Both the position numbers and the translations under genes were made by a program. Shown here one piece after another: positions 7,852 through 14,631 of a DNA stretch of 22,177 nucleotides; within the stretch, counting starts at the first letter, position 1; each line of letters starts with the position of its first letter. Source of the DNA: Candidatus Gastranaerophilales bacterium (GTDB taxonomy: Bacteria; Cyanobacteriota; Vampirovibrionia; Gastranaerophilales; Gastranaerophilaceae); contig JAMPIM010000032.1 in assembly GCA_023662705.1 (NCBI GenBank), positions 1-22,177 on the forward strand, read 5' to 3'. A model generated the notes under the pieces. It did not search any database. It was not told the origin of the DNA and saw only the letters and a list, made by a program, of their open reading frames with translations.

Positions 7852-10800
7852 TATTTCACCACCAAGAAACAAATTAGTTCAAAATCATCTAACCCAGAAA
7901 TCGTATTCTTCATATAACTACTTTCACCAGCAGAAAATAAGCTTTCAAAATCAGTTTCTTCCTTAACATCAATAATCGATGCAATAGCTTCTTCCAACAG
8001 CATTGAGTATTTACCCATTTTTCTGCCGTCTTCAGTTTCAATATTAAATTCTCTGCATAACTTTTCATCTGGGGTAGGATTTTTCTTACCATACTTACGC
8101 ATCAAATCTAACAAAATTTTAGGCTGCAAATAATTACATAAAACTTCACCGTCATCCGCGATATAAACCATATAAAAAGGATGAAGTCGATTTTTGTTAT
8201 CTATATTTATTTCATCAGTAACATTTTTGAGAATATAAATCACACCAGATTTCAAATTTTCATCAGATTTAACAACGGCGTGCAATCCATAAGGCGAAGT
8301 TTCTAGATCAGGATTTTCTTTCATATATGCAAGCAAGTCTAATCTAAATTCATTTAATCCCAAGTCCATAATATTGATACCTGAGTTCATCTCCTCAATA
8401 TCTACGACTTCTGTTTGCAACTTTTCAAGTTGTCTTTTTCTGTATTCTAAATCCTCTTTTTCATTGACATCTAATACATTATCTGCGCCAGTTCCAGTTG
8501 AAGTCATTACCGTAACTTTCATTCTGGTTTCAACCCGCGATTTTAAATTAATATATTCATCAAGGTTCAAATCAGGCCAAAAATTTACAAGCTGTATAAA
8601 ATTATTCTTACTTCCAATACGGTCAATACGTCCAAAACGTTGAATAATTCTCACCGGATTCCAATGTATGTCGTAGTTAACAAGATAATCACAATCTTGC
8701 AGGTTTTGCCCCTCTGAAATACAATCCGTTGCTATCAAAACATCAATTTTTCTATCGTCATCCGGAAAAATCAAATTTTTATCTTTAGACATTGGAGAAA
8801 AATACGTTAGAACAGTATTCAAATCAGTTTTAATTTTTGATAAAGTGGTAACACCATCTCTTGAACCTGTAACCATTGCTGTTTCAAGCCCAAAATTTAC
8901 TTTGACATACTCACTAACATATTTATATAAATATTCAGCCGTATCTGCAAATGCAGAAAAGACTATAAGTTTTTTATTATCTTTATTAATAGGTTTTTCT
9001 ATTTTATTCTTAATTAGTTCTAATAATCGTTGAAGTTTAGCATCTTCTTCTGGTGTTATATTATCAATTTCAAAAATCAGATTATTTAAAATTTGCAAAT
9101 CTGCTTGTAATTTTTCTTCCCATGACAAACAATCCATATCGTTAAAATCAATCTTAAACTTATTACCAGTAAGAAAAATATTTGTGTTCAAATCATCGTC
9201 ATCAAACTCATTCTCAATTTCAGTATAATCATCAACTTCAATATTTGACTCTAAACTATTATTTTTAAATTCTTCAATTTTATCTAAAGTAGATGCAATT
9301 AATGCCTGAACCCGTATAAGTGTAAGTTTAAAAGAATAAACTGAACTTTCCAAACGTTTAAGCAGGTTTATTCCCATCAATCTCCTTATACCTTCTTCAC
9401 GCCCGTGTTGACCGATTTTAGAAGCTTTAATATTAGCCTGTTTTGCATCTAAATCATAATATTTATCCTCTTTACTCGGAAAAATAAATAATGATGGCAT
9501 ATAAATACATAAATTCAAAGAACTAATATACTCATAAATCTGATTATAATTTATCAGATTTTGATTATTAGTAATTGCAGGCCGCACCGAAATAACAGGT
9601 AGACGTGTAGGAAACTTACCAATATTTGCTGTATCATAATATTTTTCAATATGCTTTCTTGACCTTGCAATCGTTACACTATCCAACAATTCAAAAAAAT
9701 CAAAATCTAACATATTTAACAGACATTCAGTAGTTCGTTCATCTGCAGGAAGGTTTGACCAATCATTAAACGCTTGTTGTGCCTGACGAAAGATAACATT
9801 TATAGGTTTCTTTGTATTTAATTTTGAGTCAATTTTTCTTGTATCACCCTCATAGGCCAGTTGCAATTGATTTTTCAAATCATTAAATCTGTTATTTACA
9901 GGCGTTGCAGACAACATCAGAACTTTAGTTTGCACACCTTGTCTTATAACTCTATTCATCAGTCGCAAATATCGATTTTCTTTATCATCTCTAACATCAC
10001 CGCCATTTCTAAAATTGTGCGACTCGTCAATAACAACTAAATCATAATTGCTCCAATTGATTAAACTTAAATCAATTCCATTTGAAGCCCCTTTATCTCG
10101 AGATAAATCTGTATGATAAAGAACATCATATCTTAATCTGTCCGCTGCTAAAGGGTTATTTTTATAATTACTCTTATACATAACCCAGTTATTACTCAAC
10201 TTTTTAGGACAAAGAACTAAAACTGATTTATTTCTATTCTCATAATATTTAACAACTGATAATGCAGTAAAAGTTTTACCTAAACCAACACTATCGGCTA
10301 AAATACATCCGTTATATGTTTCAAGTTTATTAATAATTGCAAGGCAAGCATCTTTTTGAAAATCAAACAATTTATTCCAAATTACACTATCTTTATAACC
10401 TGTAGCCTCATTTGGTAAATTATCTTCTGATATATTTTGCAAAAATTCATTAAAAATATTATACAACGTTATAAAATAAATAAACTCACCAGAATTCTCT
10501 TTATAAACATCTGAAATGCTTGATACAATTTGGTCTGTTACATCTTGAAGCTTATTTTTATCATTCCAAATTGCTTCAAACGTTTTAAGATAAGTTTGAC
10601 TCTGAGGATTTTCAATTCTTACAACAATATTTGATAAAGTATTACCTTTTTCACAACCTATATCTGTTGTCGTAAAGCCATTAACTGGTTGATAAGTATA
10701 GGCATCATCACTCTCAACATTAATAAATCCCGACATTTGTTCATTGGTAATATTAGACTTAAATCTAACTTTTTGCTTAATCCATTCAGCACATTCTTTT

Positions 10801-11102
10801 GCAATAGCTCTTTGAGTAAGTTCATTTCTCAACTTAACTTCATATTCAGTTCCATACAAACTTTTTTCACGTGAAATCCTTGGAATATAAAATTCACGTT
10901 TCGCTTTTGAAGTTTTTTCTTTAACAAATGCAGGCGATGTAAAAATAAATCTTAATTCATCAATATTTTCAAGTTGTGTTTTCAACTCTTGATAAGCATA
11001 AATAGAAAAACAGGCAGAAGCAATTGACACTTTGCTTTTAGGCCTGATTACTTCCAATAAATCATCTTTTAATATGCAGTTTATATTGTCAATAATTCTC
11101 AT
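7851..11102 (-). CDS. SNF2-family helicase with degenerate phospholipase-D-like N-terminus
   Basis: This 1083-aa protein is first in the operon and probably an ATP-driven DNA translocase. Residues about 1-165 resemble the phospholipase-D-like domain at the front of many defence helicases (KVSIASACFSIYAYQEL, then NGFTTTDIG). However, the first histidine of the protein is at about residue 330, so there is no HKD catalytic site. The helicase core has DSVGLGKT (270-277), DESH (359-362), SATP (398-401), ATDCISEGQNLQ (791-802) and QRFGRIDRIG (821-830). The chosen ATG at 11102 has GGGA seven bases upstream; two earlier in-frame ATGs (11132, 11117) have no ribosome site and lie in the promoter/operator region. 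Its stop overlaps the DUF4391 start. Confidence 0.9.
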   Translation of the reverse strand: MRIIDNINCILKDDLLEVIRPKSKVSIASACFSIYAYQELKTQLENIDELRFIFTSPAFVKEKTSKAKREFYIPRISREKSLYGTEYEVKLRNELTQRAIAKECAEWIKQKVRFKSNITNEQMSGFINVESDDAYTYQPVNGFTTTDIGCEKGNTLSNIVVRIENPQSQTYLKTFEAIWNDKNKLQDVTDQIVSSISDVYKENSGEFIYFITLYNIFNEFLQNISEDNLPNEATGYKDSVIWNKLFDFQKDACLAIINKLETYNGCILADSVGLGKTFTALSVVKYYENRNKSVLVLCPKKLSNNWVMYKSNYKNNPLAADRLRYDVLYHTDLSRDKGASNGIDLSLINWSNYDLVVIDESHNFRNGGDVRDDKENRYLRLMNRVIRQGVQTKVLMLSATPVNNRFNDLKNQLQLAYEGDTRKIDSKLNTKKPINVIFRQAQQAFNDWSNLPADERTTECLLNMLDFDFFELLDSVTIARSRKHIEKYYDTANIGKFPTRLPVISVRPAITNNQNLINYNQIYEYISSLNLCIYMPSLFIFPSKEDKYYDLDAKQANIKASKIGQHGREEGIRRLMGINLLKRLESSVYSFKLTLIRVQALIASTLDKIEEFKNNSLESNIEVDDYTEIENEFDDDDLNTNIFLTGNKFKIDFNDMDCLSWEEKLQADLQILNNLIFEIDNITPEEDAKLQRLLELIKNKIEKPINKDNKKLIVFSAFADTAEYLYKYVSEYVKVNFGLETAMVTGSRDGVTTLSKIKTDLNTVLTYFSPMSKDKNLIFPDDDRKIDVLIATDCISEGQNLQDCDYLVNYDIHWNPVRIIQRFGRIDRIGSKNNFIQLVNFWPDLNLDEYINLKSRVETRMKVTVMTSTGTGADNVLDVNEKEDLEYRKRQLEKLQTEVVDIEEMNSGINIMDLGLNEFRLDLLAYMKENPDLETSPYGLHAVVKSDENLKSGVIYILKNVTDEINIDNKNRLHPFYMVYIADDGEVLCNYLQPKILLDLMRKYGKKNPTPDEKLCREFNIETEDGRKMGKYSMLLEEAIASIIDVKEETDFESLFSAGESSYMKNTISGLDDFELICFLVVK

Positions 11103-11119
11103 TAATATTCCCAACATAA

Positions 11120-11219
11120 CATGTTTTAACATGAAACATAATGCAATTCAACATATTTTATAAAAACTCATATCATATCTCATTATTTTTTGACCCGTTT
11201 TATAACAAGTTGCATTATG
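11120..11219. promoter_or_regulatory. Divergent control region between helicase operon and XRE regulator
   Basis: For the plus-strand XRE gene, TTGACC (11190-11195) and CATTAT (11213-11218) lie 17 bases apart. The arms CATAATGCAA (11137-11146) and TTGCATTATG (11210-11219) form a 10-bp inverted repeat 63 bases apart. Each contains CATTAT pointing outward, so the left arm may be the -10 of the operon, although no good -35 is seen for it. A 14-bp palindrome, CATGTT-TT-AACATG (11120-11133), lies just downstream of that left arm and is a second candidate operator. Confidence 0.6.
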
Positions 11220-11261
11220 GAGAAAGTCCTACAAAGAAATTATGCTTAAAAAGAGGTCAAA

Positions 11262-11588
11262 ATGGATTCATTGAAGAAAAAATTTGGGAAACGTATAAAA
11301 GAGCTGCGCAAAAGCAAAAAATTAACGCAAGAACAAATTGCGGAAAGAATTAGCATTGAGCCACCAAATATTTCTAAAATGGAAAACGGATTACACTTTC
11401 CACAACCTGAAAATATTGAAAAATTAGCCAATGCGCTAAATGTTGAAATTAAAGACCTCTTTGACTTTGAACACCTGCAACAAAAACAAACTTTAACAAA
11501 CGAAATAAATGAATATCTTTCAAGTGCCAAAATCCAAGATGTTGAATTCGTTTATAAATTCATTTGCAACTTAAAACAATACAAGTAA
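11262..11588 (+). CDS. XRE-family transcriptional regulator
   Basis: This 108-aa protein has a Cro/C1-type helix-turn-helix at residues about 8-62 (FGKRIKELRKSKKLTQEQIA, then SKMENG and FPQPENIEKLANALNV). It is followed by a short helical tail that may serve in dimerisation. The ATG has AGAGGT seven bases or so upstream. It is transcribed away from the type III operon and shares its control region, the usual layout of a controller protein in an R-M system. It therefore probably represses or times operon expression and its own, binding the inverted repeats between the genes. This role is inferred from position. The protein is slightly longer than classical C proteins (about 80-100 aa). Confidence 0.85.
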   Translation: MDSLKKKFGKRIKELRKSKKLTQEQIAERISIEPPNISKMENGLHFPQPENIEKLANALNVEIKDLFDFEHLQQKQTLTNEINEYLSSAKIQDVEFVYKFICNLKQYK

Positions 11589-11814
11589 TTATTTAATTAA
11601 CGTAAAATCAAGGACGATTCGTGAGGTTTAAAGAAAAATTTTCTATACACCACACATTAAAAATTTTAGCCGCACACCGATATATTTTTGATGCACCCAG
11701 AGATATACTAGTAGCAATACCCTTGTCAAGCACGTTCCAAGCCTGCAAATACCGCAAGGTCCGTAAAGTCATGAGTGGCATCCGTTTTCGTCTATTTTAT
11801 TTTTCAAAAAGGTA

Positions 11815-11858
11815 TTGACATTTGTAAAGAAACATGATAAAGTGTACATGCGACACTT
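11815..11858 (+). promoter_or_regulatory. Promoter with overlapping inverted repeat, upstream of HNH-like gene
   Basis: A consensus -35 TTGACA (11815-11820) is followed 15-17 bases later by GATAAA/TAAAGT (11836-11843). The inverted repeat AAGTGT (11840-11845) and ACACTT (11853-11858), with a 7-base spacer, covers the end of the -10 and the start point, as an operator would. The 225 bases before it, back to the XRE stop at 11588, hold only a weak 65-codon frame that I do not accept as a gene. Confidence 0.5.
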
Positions 11859-11887
11859 AATAATCAGGGATATACGCGTTTTATATA

Positions 11888-12226
11888 ATGGTCAAACAAT
11901 CAAATAAAGAAAAAGAGAACGTTATGCTAAAAGATTACAAAAGATTTTGCAAAGAAGCTGTCAAAAATAATATCAACTGTTTTTCGTGGAAAAAACTTAT
12001 TAAAAACGGGCTTTATATGAACCCAAATTCTGGACTAAATAAGCTTAACAACCTTTGCGATGTTCATAGACTTCCTGCCTGTTTAAAAGAAAATATTACA
12101 GGTCTAGAAGTACACCACCTTGACGATAACGGGCTTAACAACAATATCATAAATCTTTGCCCACAAGACCCGATTAAACATAGAAGAATTACGGCTGAAA
12201 ATAGAAGGAGAAAAAAACTTGCCTAA
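11888..12226 (+). CDS. HNH-like small protein, mobile-element type
   Basis: The protein (112 aa) is basic and contains EVHHLDDNGLNNNIINLCP, matching the HHxDxNxxNNxxxNL core of HNH nucleases found in phages and mobile elements. The usual CxxC zinc pairs are not complete; isolated cysteines occur in NNLCDVHRLPAC and NLCP. Catalytic activity is therefore uncertain, and it could be a degenerate or specialised DNA-binding relative. The ATG at 11888 has no ribosome site. The ATG at 11924 has a weak AAGAGA upstream and may be the real start (100 aa), which would keep the whole motif. A consensus -35 promoter with an overlapping repeat lies just upstream, so it is probably expressed and regulated. 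It sits beside integrase debris. Confidence 0.55.
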   Translation: MVKQSNKEKENVMLKDYKRFCKEAVKNNINCFSWKKLIKNGLYMNPNSGLNKLNNLCDVHRLPACLKENITGLEVHHLDDNGLNNNIINLCPQDPIKHRRITAENRRRKKLA

Positions 12227-12311
12227 AAACACACTGCCCCAAAATGAGCTTTTAATCACTGAAATTTTAGAACTTTATTATGTCCAAAAGCTCACGGCTA
12301 AACTAATTTGA
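12219..12311 (+). pseudogene. Truncated helix-turn-helix regulator fragment
   Basis: A 30-codon frame opens at TTG, eight bases after a good AAGGAG site that lies inside the end of the HNH-like gene, and overlaps that gene's stop. It reads LLITEILELYYVQKLTAKLI and then stops. ELYYVQKLT resembles the start of the helix-turn-helix in SorC/DeoR-like or sigma-like proteins (LYY..GLTQ.EIA), here cut off before the recognition helix. It looks like the 5' stub of a second gene in the HNH operon, broken by loss of its remainder. It could also be a genuine very short peptide. Confidence 0.3.
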
Positions 12312-12605
12312 AGAAAAATTAAGAAGAAAATATGTTTGGATAATATTAGAAAAATTATACGAGAGCATAAATTGTATTTAGAATTCAAACAAAATACAAC
12401 TTGAAACTCAATAACAACAGGTAGTACAAGGTTTATTTCATAATCTTTTAAAAATTCTTTCATTTTATTTACCGGCAAACGGTTATTATTAAAGAATTGC
12501 AACAAGATATAGACAATAAGCTAGGAGAAAGGAGGGACGTACCATTATAACGACAATTTATATCATTATTAATATATTGTTATATAAATGGTACAAAGTT
12601 AGTAA
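12312..12605. other. Gap of about 290 bases with an 8-bp inverted repeat and an orphan ribosome site
   Basis: No convincing gene is present. A strong GGAGG (12532-12536) is followed not by ATG but by ATTATAACG. From that ATT a frame of about 34 codons encodes a hydrophobic peptide (TTIYIIINILLYKWYKV), so a tiny membrane protein with a rare start, or a decayed gene, is possible. GTACCATT (12539-12546) and AATGGTAC (12587-12594) form an inverted repeat directly before the integrase remnant. A 75-codon minus-strand frame here (12278-12505) starts at TTG without a ribosome site and resembles nothing known to me. Confidence 0.4.
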
Positions 12606-13510
12606 AAAAATATTAATTATACAAAATCTTTTAGCTCCAAAACTTTAGCCAAAAGGGATGAAACAAAGGTTAAAGCCGAAATTGAAGCCGGAATTTATAT
12701 GAAACAAGACGAAAAAATGACGTTCAAAGAAGCTTCTGAACTTTATATGTCCAACATGATTGAGGGAAGTTGTAAAGAAACGACTAAAACAAGCTATTAT
12801 GGTTATTTGAATAATCATATTTTACCATATTTGGGCAAAACACCTTTATTTAATATTACAAAACTCGATTGCGATGCGTTTGTAACTGCAATTAAAAAAT
12901 AATAGACCAGAAGTACAATTTTTAACACCTTAAGAATGCAATAAACTTTTAAAAACTGCGCAAGTATATTATCCACAATATTACACTATATTATTTCTAT
13001 CAATTATAACAGGTATGAGGCAAGGTGAAGCCCTTGCCCTTACTTGGGATGATATTGATTTAAGCAACGGGTTATATTACTGTCAATAAAACTTTCACTA
13101 AAGGCAAAGTTACAACGACTAAAACGTCATTTTCTATCAGAAAAATTAAAATAGCAAATAAACTTATTACAGCTTTAAAAAAGCATAAACTTGCAACTCA
13201 ACATAATAAATTAAATCTTGTATTTCCAAACCAAGAGGGTAATTATATAAATTGTAGCAATCTATTAAAAAGATTTCTTAGACCTTGCCTTGAAAAAGCT
13301 GAACTAAAGAATATAACTTGGCATCAATTAAGACACAGTTGTATAACTGCATTATCGGAATGCCAAGTTCCTACAAAATGTATTCAAAAACGCGCAGGTC
13401 ACAGTTCTGAAACTACAACATTAAAATTTTACACTCACGTTACAGACACAATGGAAGAACTTGCCGCTAAAACATTAGATGAAATGTTTGGTAAGTTTAT
13501 AAATTTATAA
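12606..13510 (+). pseudogene. Tyrosine integrase, decayed
   Basis: The remains of a phage/ICE-type tyrosine recombinase are readable in pieces. The frame opens at 12606 without a start codon (KSFSSKTLAKRDE, the arm-binding N-terminus) and continues through a core-binding stretch to a stop at 12900-12902. After an apparent internal deletion the same family resumes as RPEVQFLTP, a stop, then ITGMRQGEALALTWDDID with the catalytic Arg. A frameshift near 13075 follows, then ITVNKTFTKGKV to the end with WHQLRHS, AGHSS and the nucleophile in FYTHV. Each catalytic residue survives, but the gene carries at least four lesions (missing start, deletion, stop, frameshift) and cannot make an enzyme. It is related to the second integrase at 20688-21737. 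It lies near a tRNA-Arg half, as expected for an old integrated element. Confidence 0.9.
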
Positions 13511-13540
13511 AAAGTAAATTCTTATTGTATAATATTTTTT

Positions 13541-13909
13541 ATGAAAACTTTTAGTCAAATTTCATATTGTTTTATTTGTTGTGCGTTATCTGTTATCATT
13601 CTTTTTCATCTGGCAATAATTTTTACAACAGCGATAACAACTAATAATTTTGACCTGCAAATATTAATCTTTTTATTAATATCATTAATTTTAATATTCG
13701 TTTTATGGAGTTTGCTAATTTTTAAAATTCCGTTTTACCTTAAAGTGCTTATTGGAATTTTCTTATGTATTATTGGGGTAAATTATATAAAACTCTCAAA
13801 CTTAATCCCAAGTATTAGTAAGGTTTTAGATATTGAATATTGCATTGATAAAGGTTATCTATGGGACAGTAAAAACAACCAATGTAACATAGAAATGCCA
13901 CGAAAATGA
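13541..13909 (+). CDS. Small membrane protein with C-terminal two-cysteine motif
   Basis: This 122-aa protein has about three transmembrane segments (residues roughly 7-34, 40-64 and 66-85) and a short polar tail with CIDKGYLWDSKNNQC. A Cys-x(2)-Gly-x-W-(x)-Cys tail of this type occurs in many small bacterial proteins of unknown role, and the two cysteines could form a disulfide outside the membrane. No ribosome site precedes the ATG. A TATAAT at 13528-13533 would start transcription at about the ATG itself, so the mRNA may be leaderless. It lies between the integrase remnant and the tRNA scar and converges on the terminator at 13948-13967. The function is unknown. Confidence 0.6.
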   Translation: MKTFSQISYCFICCALSVIILFHLAIIFTTAITTNNFDLQILIFLLISLILIFVLWSLLIFKIPFYLKVLIGIFLCIIGVNYIKLSNLIPSISKVLDIEYCIDKGYLWDSKNNQCNIEMPRK

Positions 13910-13942
13910 CACGGACGGATAAATTCATTAAATTCTAAGCAT

Positions 13943-13967
13943 TAAAAAAGCGGGTTAAAACCCGCTT
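13943..13967 (-). terminator. Rho-independent terminator behind the tRNA-Arg half
   Basis: AAGCGGG (13948-13954) and CCCGCTT (13961-13967) form a 7-bp GC-rich stem with a six-base loop. Read on the minus strand the stem is followed by a T run, so it ends minus-strand transcription coming from the tRNA-Arg sequence 13 bases away. It is probably that tRNA's original terminator. It may also stop the convergent plus-strand membrane gene, although the T run on that side is poor. Confidence 0.8.
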
Positions 13968-13979
13968 AATTATTAGATT

Positions 13980-14021
13980 TACCCTGGATTGGATTCGAAC
14001 CAATGACCTACCGCTTAGAAG
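13980..14021 (-). tRNA. 3' half of tRNA-Arg(UCU), probable attachment-site scar
   Basis: Read on the minus strand this begins with the anticodon loop CTTCTAA (anticodon TCT, 14015-14021). It continues with GCGGT, the variable loop AGGTC, a perfect T arm ATTGG-TTCGAAT-CCAAT, the acceptor strand CCAGGGT and discriminator A (13980). The sequence upstream of the loop (TACAA and beyond) cannot pair with GCGGT and no 5' acceptor strand TACCCTGG-like partner is nearby. The gene is thus cut exactly at the anticodon loop, a common crossover site of tyrosine integrases. It is a non-functional remnant, an att site. It is not a copy of the tRNA-Arg at the right end, whose T arm and acceptor differ. Confidence 0.85.
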
Positions 14022-14061
14022 TTGTATAATGCCTAATTCTCAAAGGTTTTCAGATGTAACT

Positions 14062-14161
14062 ACAATTTATCAGAATTTATCTCTATTTGTTGCGGTGCAT
14101 GAATTTGGAGCAAATTTTATTCTCACAATTTATCATAATTGAGATTTGTTTATCAGAATTT
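14062..14161 (+). repeat. Three direct repeats next to the tRNA scar (possible integrase arm sites)
   Basis: TTTATCAGAATTT occurs at 14066-14078 and 14149-14161, and the variant ACAATTTATCATAATT at 14125-14140 matches the first copy (ACAATTTATCAGAATT, 14062-14077) in 15 of 16 bases. All three have the same orientation and lie 40-140 bases from the tRNA crossover point. Arm-type binding sites of tyrosine integrases have this form and distance. That role is inference. Confidence 0.55.
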
Positions 14162-14390
14162 TTGCAACTAAAATGCAACCGAAACGCAATCTCTCCTCCT
14201 TTGCGTTATTGCAAAATCCCGCAAAACACGCACGCGGGGGAGGGGTAAAACCTATTTATAGGTATATTCAATCTGAGCCACAAAAAAATCCCGTAGTTTT
14301 CGGAATAATAAAAGTTTGCTAACTTTTGCAACAAGCACGCTTAATAATTATTCTTACCGAATATAATTTTATAAATATGAAAGGGAATAA
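14162..14390. other. Non-coding stretch with palindrome, upstream of zinc-ribbon gene
   Basis: No gene is seen between the repeats and 14391. ACCTAT-TT-ATAGGT (14250-14263) is a 14-bp palindrome after a G-rich run (GCGGGGGAGGGG, about 14234-14245). A TATAAT at 14362-14367, about 24 bases before the next start codon, may be the -10 of the zinc-ribbon gene; no good -35 is paired with it. Confidence 0.45.
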
Positions 14391-14579
14391 ATGGAAATTA
14401 AAATAATAAGAAACCGTATAAGATGTAAGCATTGTGGGGATATAATCGAATCAACAAGCACATACGATTTTAAATTTTGCTCTTGCGGTAGGGTTGCTGT
14501 TGACGGTGGGAAAAGCTATTTAAAACGCAGTGGCAATCCAGGCGAATGGGAAGAATTAAGCGAAATAGAAGAAGATTAA
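14391..14579 (+). CDS. Small zinc-ribbon protein (DUF7695-like)
   Basis: This 62-aa protein has a clear zinc-binding pattern: CKHC at residues 12-15 and CSC at 30-32, with the surrounding RIRCKHCGDIIES and CGRVAVDGG. This is a widespread small family of unknown function, which I match from memory to DUF7695. The C-terminus is acidic (EELSEIEED). The ATG has AAGGGA four to five bases upstream and a likely -10 further up, so it is probably expressed. Relatives occur next to mobile elements and in ordinary chromosomal settings, so the context does not assign it to the R-M genes that follow about 50 bases later. Confidence 0.75.
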   Translation: MEIKIIRNRIRCKHCGDIIESTSTYDFKFCSCGRVAVDGGKSYLKRSGNPGEWEELSEIEED

Positions 14580-14631
14580 AAAAATATTCAAATAATTAGC
14601 TTTCTTGCTATATTTTATTATTTGATGTAGC

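Noticed and set aside
7910..8092. Minus-strand 60-codon frame inside the helicase gene
   Set aside because: It is a shifted frame of the helicase C-terminus with no support.
8374..8643. Plus-strand frames inside the helicase gene (also 8845-9033 and 10689-10874)
   Set aside because: They are antisense shadows of a long, motif-complete helicase and have no ribosome sites.
11141..11353. 70-codon plus-strand frame running into the XRE gene
   Set aside because: It lies across the divergent control region and overlaps the well-supported XRE start in another frame.
11621..11818. 65-codon frame (GTG start) between the XRE and HNH-like genes
   Set aside because: It has an AAGGA site, but the protein is basic, low in recognisable structure, matches nothing I know, and overlaps the -35 of the next promoter. 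The AAGGACGATT shared with the Fic leader is too short to mean homology.
12278..12505. 75-codon minus-strand frame in the gap after the HNH-like gene
   Set aside because: TTG start without a ribosome site, no recognised motif, and a low-complexity hydrophobic end in AT-rich DNA.
14102..14116. GGAGCAAATT shared in inverted orientation with 21966-21975
   Set aside because: A ten-base match without extension is too weak to call terminal repeats of an element.
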